From CAYTPI01 sp964439625 (GTDB lineage Bacteria; Chloroflexota; Anaerolineae; Aggregatilineales; UBA3940): a stretch of 64,000 bases of DNA. Positions 61,856 through 64,000 of the stretch are shown piece after piece. How positions within the stretch are numbered: the first letter of the stretch is position 1; each line of letters starts with the position of its first letter. The translations under genes and the position numbers were made by a program. The notes beneath the pieces are model-generated. The model did not search any database and had not been told where the DNA came from. It worked only from the letters and a program-made list of their open reading frames with translations. The DNA lies in the NCBI GenBank assembly GCA_964439625.1, contig CAYTPI010000018.1, positions 1 through 64,000 on the forward strand. Direction: 5' to 3'.

Positions 61856-63451
61856 ATGCCGCGTGCAACGTATGCCATCGAGTTTGAACTGACGCACAAC
61901 ACTTACACCGACCTCACGGCTGACTTGCACGTACCAACGCCGATCAGCATTGCGCGGGGCATCCTACCGGGCCAGCGCATGGCAGAGATCGGCGAGATGA
62001 CCTGTGCCCTCTATAGCCGGGATGGGCGTTACTTGCCGGGGCACAGCAATCAGATGGCAGGTTTTGAGGTGGGCATCGGGGTGCGCTTGCTGGCTGATGC
62101 TGGGGCAGGCCAACAGACGTTGTTCTATGGGCGCTTGTACGACGTTGTGCCAAGTAGTGCGCCGGGTAACCATGGACACGTCGTCTACTTGACGGTGCAT
62201 GATGACCTCGCCCGTTACGCCGAGACAGGCCTGCAAAGTTATCCACTGGCCTTCAACCAGCGTTCGGACGAGGTCATCCGGGAGTTACTGACGCGGGTAC
62301 CGCTGCCGCCGGGTCAAGCAGGGTTCTGGCTGCTGGGTCTGCCAGAAAGCCGCAGCAAACTGGGCGAAACAACCACGCTTGGCGACCGCATCACTGGGAC
62401 GGACATCGATACTGGGCGAGCAACCTTCCCCTGGGTCGGTGATCGCTGGCGGGCAGAGCAGTCCGTCAGGCGGGCGCTGCAAGATGTGGTGCAAAGTGAG
62501 CCGGGCCACTTCTACATCGGGGCGGACGGCAGGCCGACGTTCGATCAGCGTCAGGTGCGGCCCAGCCAAGTGACCGCAGCCGCCACGCTAACAGCCAAGC
62601 TGGTCAGTGTGCGCGCAGAACGCCGCCGGGTTAACCTGATCAACCAGGTGGAGATGACCGTCTACCCGCGGGTGGCTTCAACTGAGCGCGAGGTGCTGTG
62701 GCAGTTGAATAATGACGTTGTGTTAGAACGCGGCGAGGCGCGGACGTTTACCGTCAGCTACCGTGATCCACTGCAAGCGGCGGTGCTGCTGGGTGCCGTC
62801 GATGTGTTGGCACCCGTGCCGGATGTCGATGCGCGCTTCGTAGGCTACCGCTACCAGATGATCGGCGGGCTGCGGCTGCTGCATCCGTATGAGGCCAAGC
62901 AGTATATTGATGTCCAAACGGAGATCGGGGCCGCTTCAGCGACGATCACCGTGACAAACCGGGACGTACCAATCGGGCAGCTGCACATCGAGAAGCTGCA
63001 AATCCGGGGTAAGCCGCTGCGCGTCTACGAGCCGCTGACGGTTGTACTCAGCAACCAGGCTAGCCAACTGGAAAATGGGCGCTTAACCGACGTGCTCGAC
63101 CTGCCGTTAGCGGATGACAGCGCCCAGGTGGTTGACCTCGGCTACAGCATCCTGAACAACAACAGCCAACCGCGCCCCTGGTTAACACTCGAATTTGAAG
63201 CCACTGCTGACACGGGCTTGCTAAACCAGGCCTTATTGTGTGATGTCAACGACCGGGTACACATCACTGATGCGACCTTGGGGCTGCAAGAAGCGGGGGC
63301 ATATATCGATTTTATCCGCCACATGATCACAGCAGCGGGGGCCAGCCACGAAGTGACGTGGCAAACATCCCCGGCTGATCGGGAGGCCTACTGGCTGCTC
63401 GCTGAAGTGGGTTACGGCGCGCTTGGGCAGACAACGCGCCTAGGCTATTAG
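61856..63451 (+). CDS. Phage tail or baseplate-like protein
   Basis: 531 residues from ATG 61856; the longer frame (61763) overlaps the previous gene and adds 31 residues. It opens with RATYAIEFELTHNTYTDLTADLHVPTPISIARGILPGQRMAEIGEMTCALYSRDGRYLPG, followed by beta-rich sequence (FYGRLYDVVPSSAPGNHGHVVYLTVHDDLARYAE), GHFYIGADGRPTFDQRQ and a long all-beta end. This reads like tail or baseplate hub proteins. No tape-measure or tail-tube gene is in this window. Confidence 0.6.
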   Translation: MPRATYAIEFELTHNTYTDLTADLHVPTPISIARGILPGQRMAEIGEMTCALYSRDGRYLPGHSNQMAGFEVGIGVRLLADAGAGQQTLFYGRLYDVVPSSAPGNHGHVVYLTVHDDLARYAETGLQSYPLAFNQRSDEVIRELLTRVPLPPGQAGFWLLGLPESRSKLGETTTLGDRITGTDIDTGRATFPWVGDRWRAEQSVRRALQDVVQSEPGHFYIGADGRPTFDQRQVRPSQVTAAATLTAKLVSVRAERRRVNLINQVEMTVYPRVASTEREVLWQLNNDVVLERGEARTFTVSYRDPLQAAVLLGAVDVLAPVPDVDARFVGYRYQMIGGLRLLHPYEAKQYIDVQTEIGAASATITVTNRDVPIGQLHIEKLQIRGKPLRVYEPLTVVLSNQASQLENGRLTDVLDLPLADDSAQVVDLGYSILNNNSQPRPWLTLEFEATADTGLLNQALLCDVNDRVHITDATLGLQEAGAYIDFIRHMITAAGASHEVTWQTSPADREAYWLLAEVGYGALGQTTRLGY

Positions 63452-63490
63452 CTACTGGACATACTTTTAAACAAAAAGGGAGCAAAACAC

Positions 63491-63736
63491 ATGACCAACC
63501 AACCAATTTCACCGGAATTCAACATGACGCCAATTATCGGACCAATCATCAGTTTGCTGCGGAGCCGTAAGTTTATGGTCACTGTGATGACGTTGGTCGT
63601 CAACGTGGTGATTGCCTTCATGCCATCGCTGGAGGCCGTCCGCACGGAACTGTTGACCGTCTTTACATTTGTCGGTTCAGCGCTGGTGGTATCAATCGCT
63701 TATGAAGATGGTCAGGTTAAGGCACAAGGGCAGTAA
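63491..63736 (+). CDS. Small phage membrane protein, holin-like
   Basis: 81 residues with two membrane helices (about 30-47 and 55-71; FMVTVMTLVVNVVIAFM and LLTVFTFVGSALVVSIAY) joined by a short loop, and a charged end. Size, two helices and place at the end of the structural genes fit a holin. Start ATG 63491 has GGGAG upstream. Lysin not seen. Confidence 0.55.
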   Translation: MTNQPISPEFNMTPIIGPIISLLRSRKFMVTVMTLVVNVVIAFMPSLEAVRTELLTVFTFVGSALVVSIAYEDGQVKAQGQ

Positions 63737-63739
63737 AGC

Positions 63740-64000
63740 ATGACGTGGGTCGAACCAACGACGCAAAACACGGGCAACCTGATCACCGCGAACATCTGGA
63801 ATACGGAAGTGATTGGCAACATCCGGCATGTGCGCGACCGCTATGAGGAAAAGTGGGTGCCGATCTATGACCTTAGCGAAGTCGTCGATCGCTATGCTCG
63901 CTACAACCTTACCAATGACCCCGCCGCATCGTTCTGCACTCCAAGTGATTTCAGCAGTTTGCAATCGGCAGAGTTGATCTTCTTCGGGGAGGCGAACCAG
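63740..64000 (+). CDS. Phage protein, partial (runs off the window)
   Basis: Open from ATG 63740, 3 bases after the previous stop, to the window end with no stop, at least 87 residues. MTWVEPTTQNTGNLITANIWNTEVIGNIRHVRDRYEEKWVPIYDLSEVV resembles the start of phage tail-fibre or virion-exterior proteins (the pattern lItAa.WN..v..Ni.....). It is too short to assign. Confidence 0.6.
   Translation, partial: MTWVEPTTQNTGNLITANIWNTEVIGNIRHVRDRYEEKWVPIYDLSEVVDRYARYNLTNDPAASFCTPSDFSSLQSAELIFFGEANQ

Noticed and set aside
1..64000. CRISPR array, tRNA or rRNA
   Set aside because: No spaced direct repeats and no cloverleaf or rRNA sequence were recognised when reading both strands.

Overview
The window reads as chromosome from a free-living, probably aerobic member of the Chloroflexota (Anaerolineae-like). 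This is an inference from gene content: a CcmH with the CPVC...CPTQAC cysteine pattern, many PT-rich lipoproteins with lipobox signals, DUF4013 and SdpI-type membrane proteins, Amt fused to a sensory module, a xanthorhodopsin-like proton pump and a PQQ sugar dehydrogenase. Base composition is moderate (by eye a little above 50% GC) and even, apart from AT-rich leaders before the rhodopsin and Amt genes. No rRNA, tRNA or CRISPR array was recognised.

Layout. 1-1.6 kb is a graveyard of mobile DNA: an IS66 transposase tail and a reverse-transcriptase tail with a YADD box, separated by a small lipoprotein gene. 1.7-7.7 kb has a frameshifted PAS histidine kinase, a P2A-type cation ATPase, an orphan response regulator and a possible PD-(D/E)XK-like protein. 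7.7-12.6 kb has an HTH protein, GNAT + GH1 beta-glycosidase (overlapping), a DEDD exonuclease and a trehalase-like GH37 enzyme. 12.9-18.4 kb has a SpoIIAA/STAS-like protein, CcmH, a small TIR-like protein, a methyltransferase-TPR protein and a second PAS kinase. 18.5-20.6 kb has DhaK without DhaL, next to a relic of a type ISP restriction-modification enzyme. 20.6-28.2 kb carries envelope genes (secreted beta-rich protein, DUF4013, GT-C-like membrane protein, lipoprotein, response regulator, MscS). 28.3-30.9 kb has divergent nhaA and a rhodopsin gene. 31-40 kb holds a second STAS-like protein, a beta-propeller lipoprotein, an RmlC-like cupin, two GT-C membrane glycosyltransferases, DinB, SdpI and a membrane coiled-coil winged-helix protein. 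40.1-45.4 kb has the Amt-PAS-kinase-like fusion and a three-gene island whose products share an unusual N-terminal 'P-x-ISGA...EP' segment, one fused to an FGE-sulfatase (C-type-lectin-like) domain. 45.7-57.0 kb has an MBL-fold protein, lipoproteins, LysM, DinB, an M50 protease, a PQQ sugar dehydrogenase, a 636-bp perfect tandem duplication, and a second MscS. 57.4 kb to the end is a phage head/tail module (portal, fused protease-major capsid, connector, tail-like proteins, holin-like), running off the window and without a terminase or integrase in view.

How genes may work together. The rhodopsin could create a light-driven proton gradient that the adjacent NhaA could spend on sodium export; the two MscS channels and the P-type ATPase fit osmotic and ion homeostasis. 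GH1, GH37, PQQ dehydrogenase and DhaK suggest use of sugars, trehalose and dihydroxyacetone. Several sensor kinases and stand-alone receivers are scattered without obvious partners. The most unusual items are the 'ISGA' island (42.7-45.4 kb), the Amt fusion that lacks the phospho-accepting histidine, the rhodopsin with a glycine at the carotenoid-antenna position, and the capsid gene with a strong internal in-frame start.
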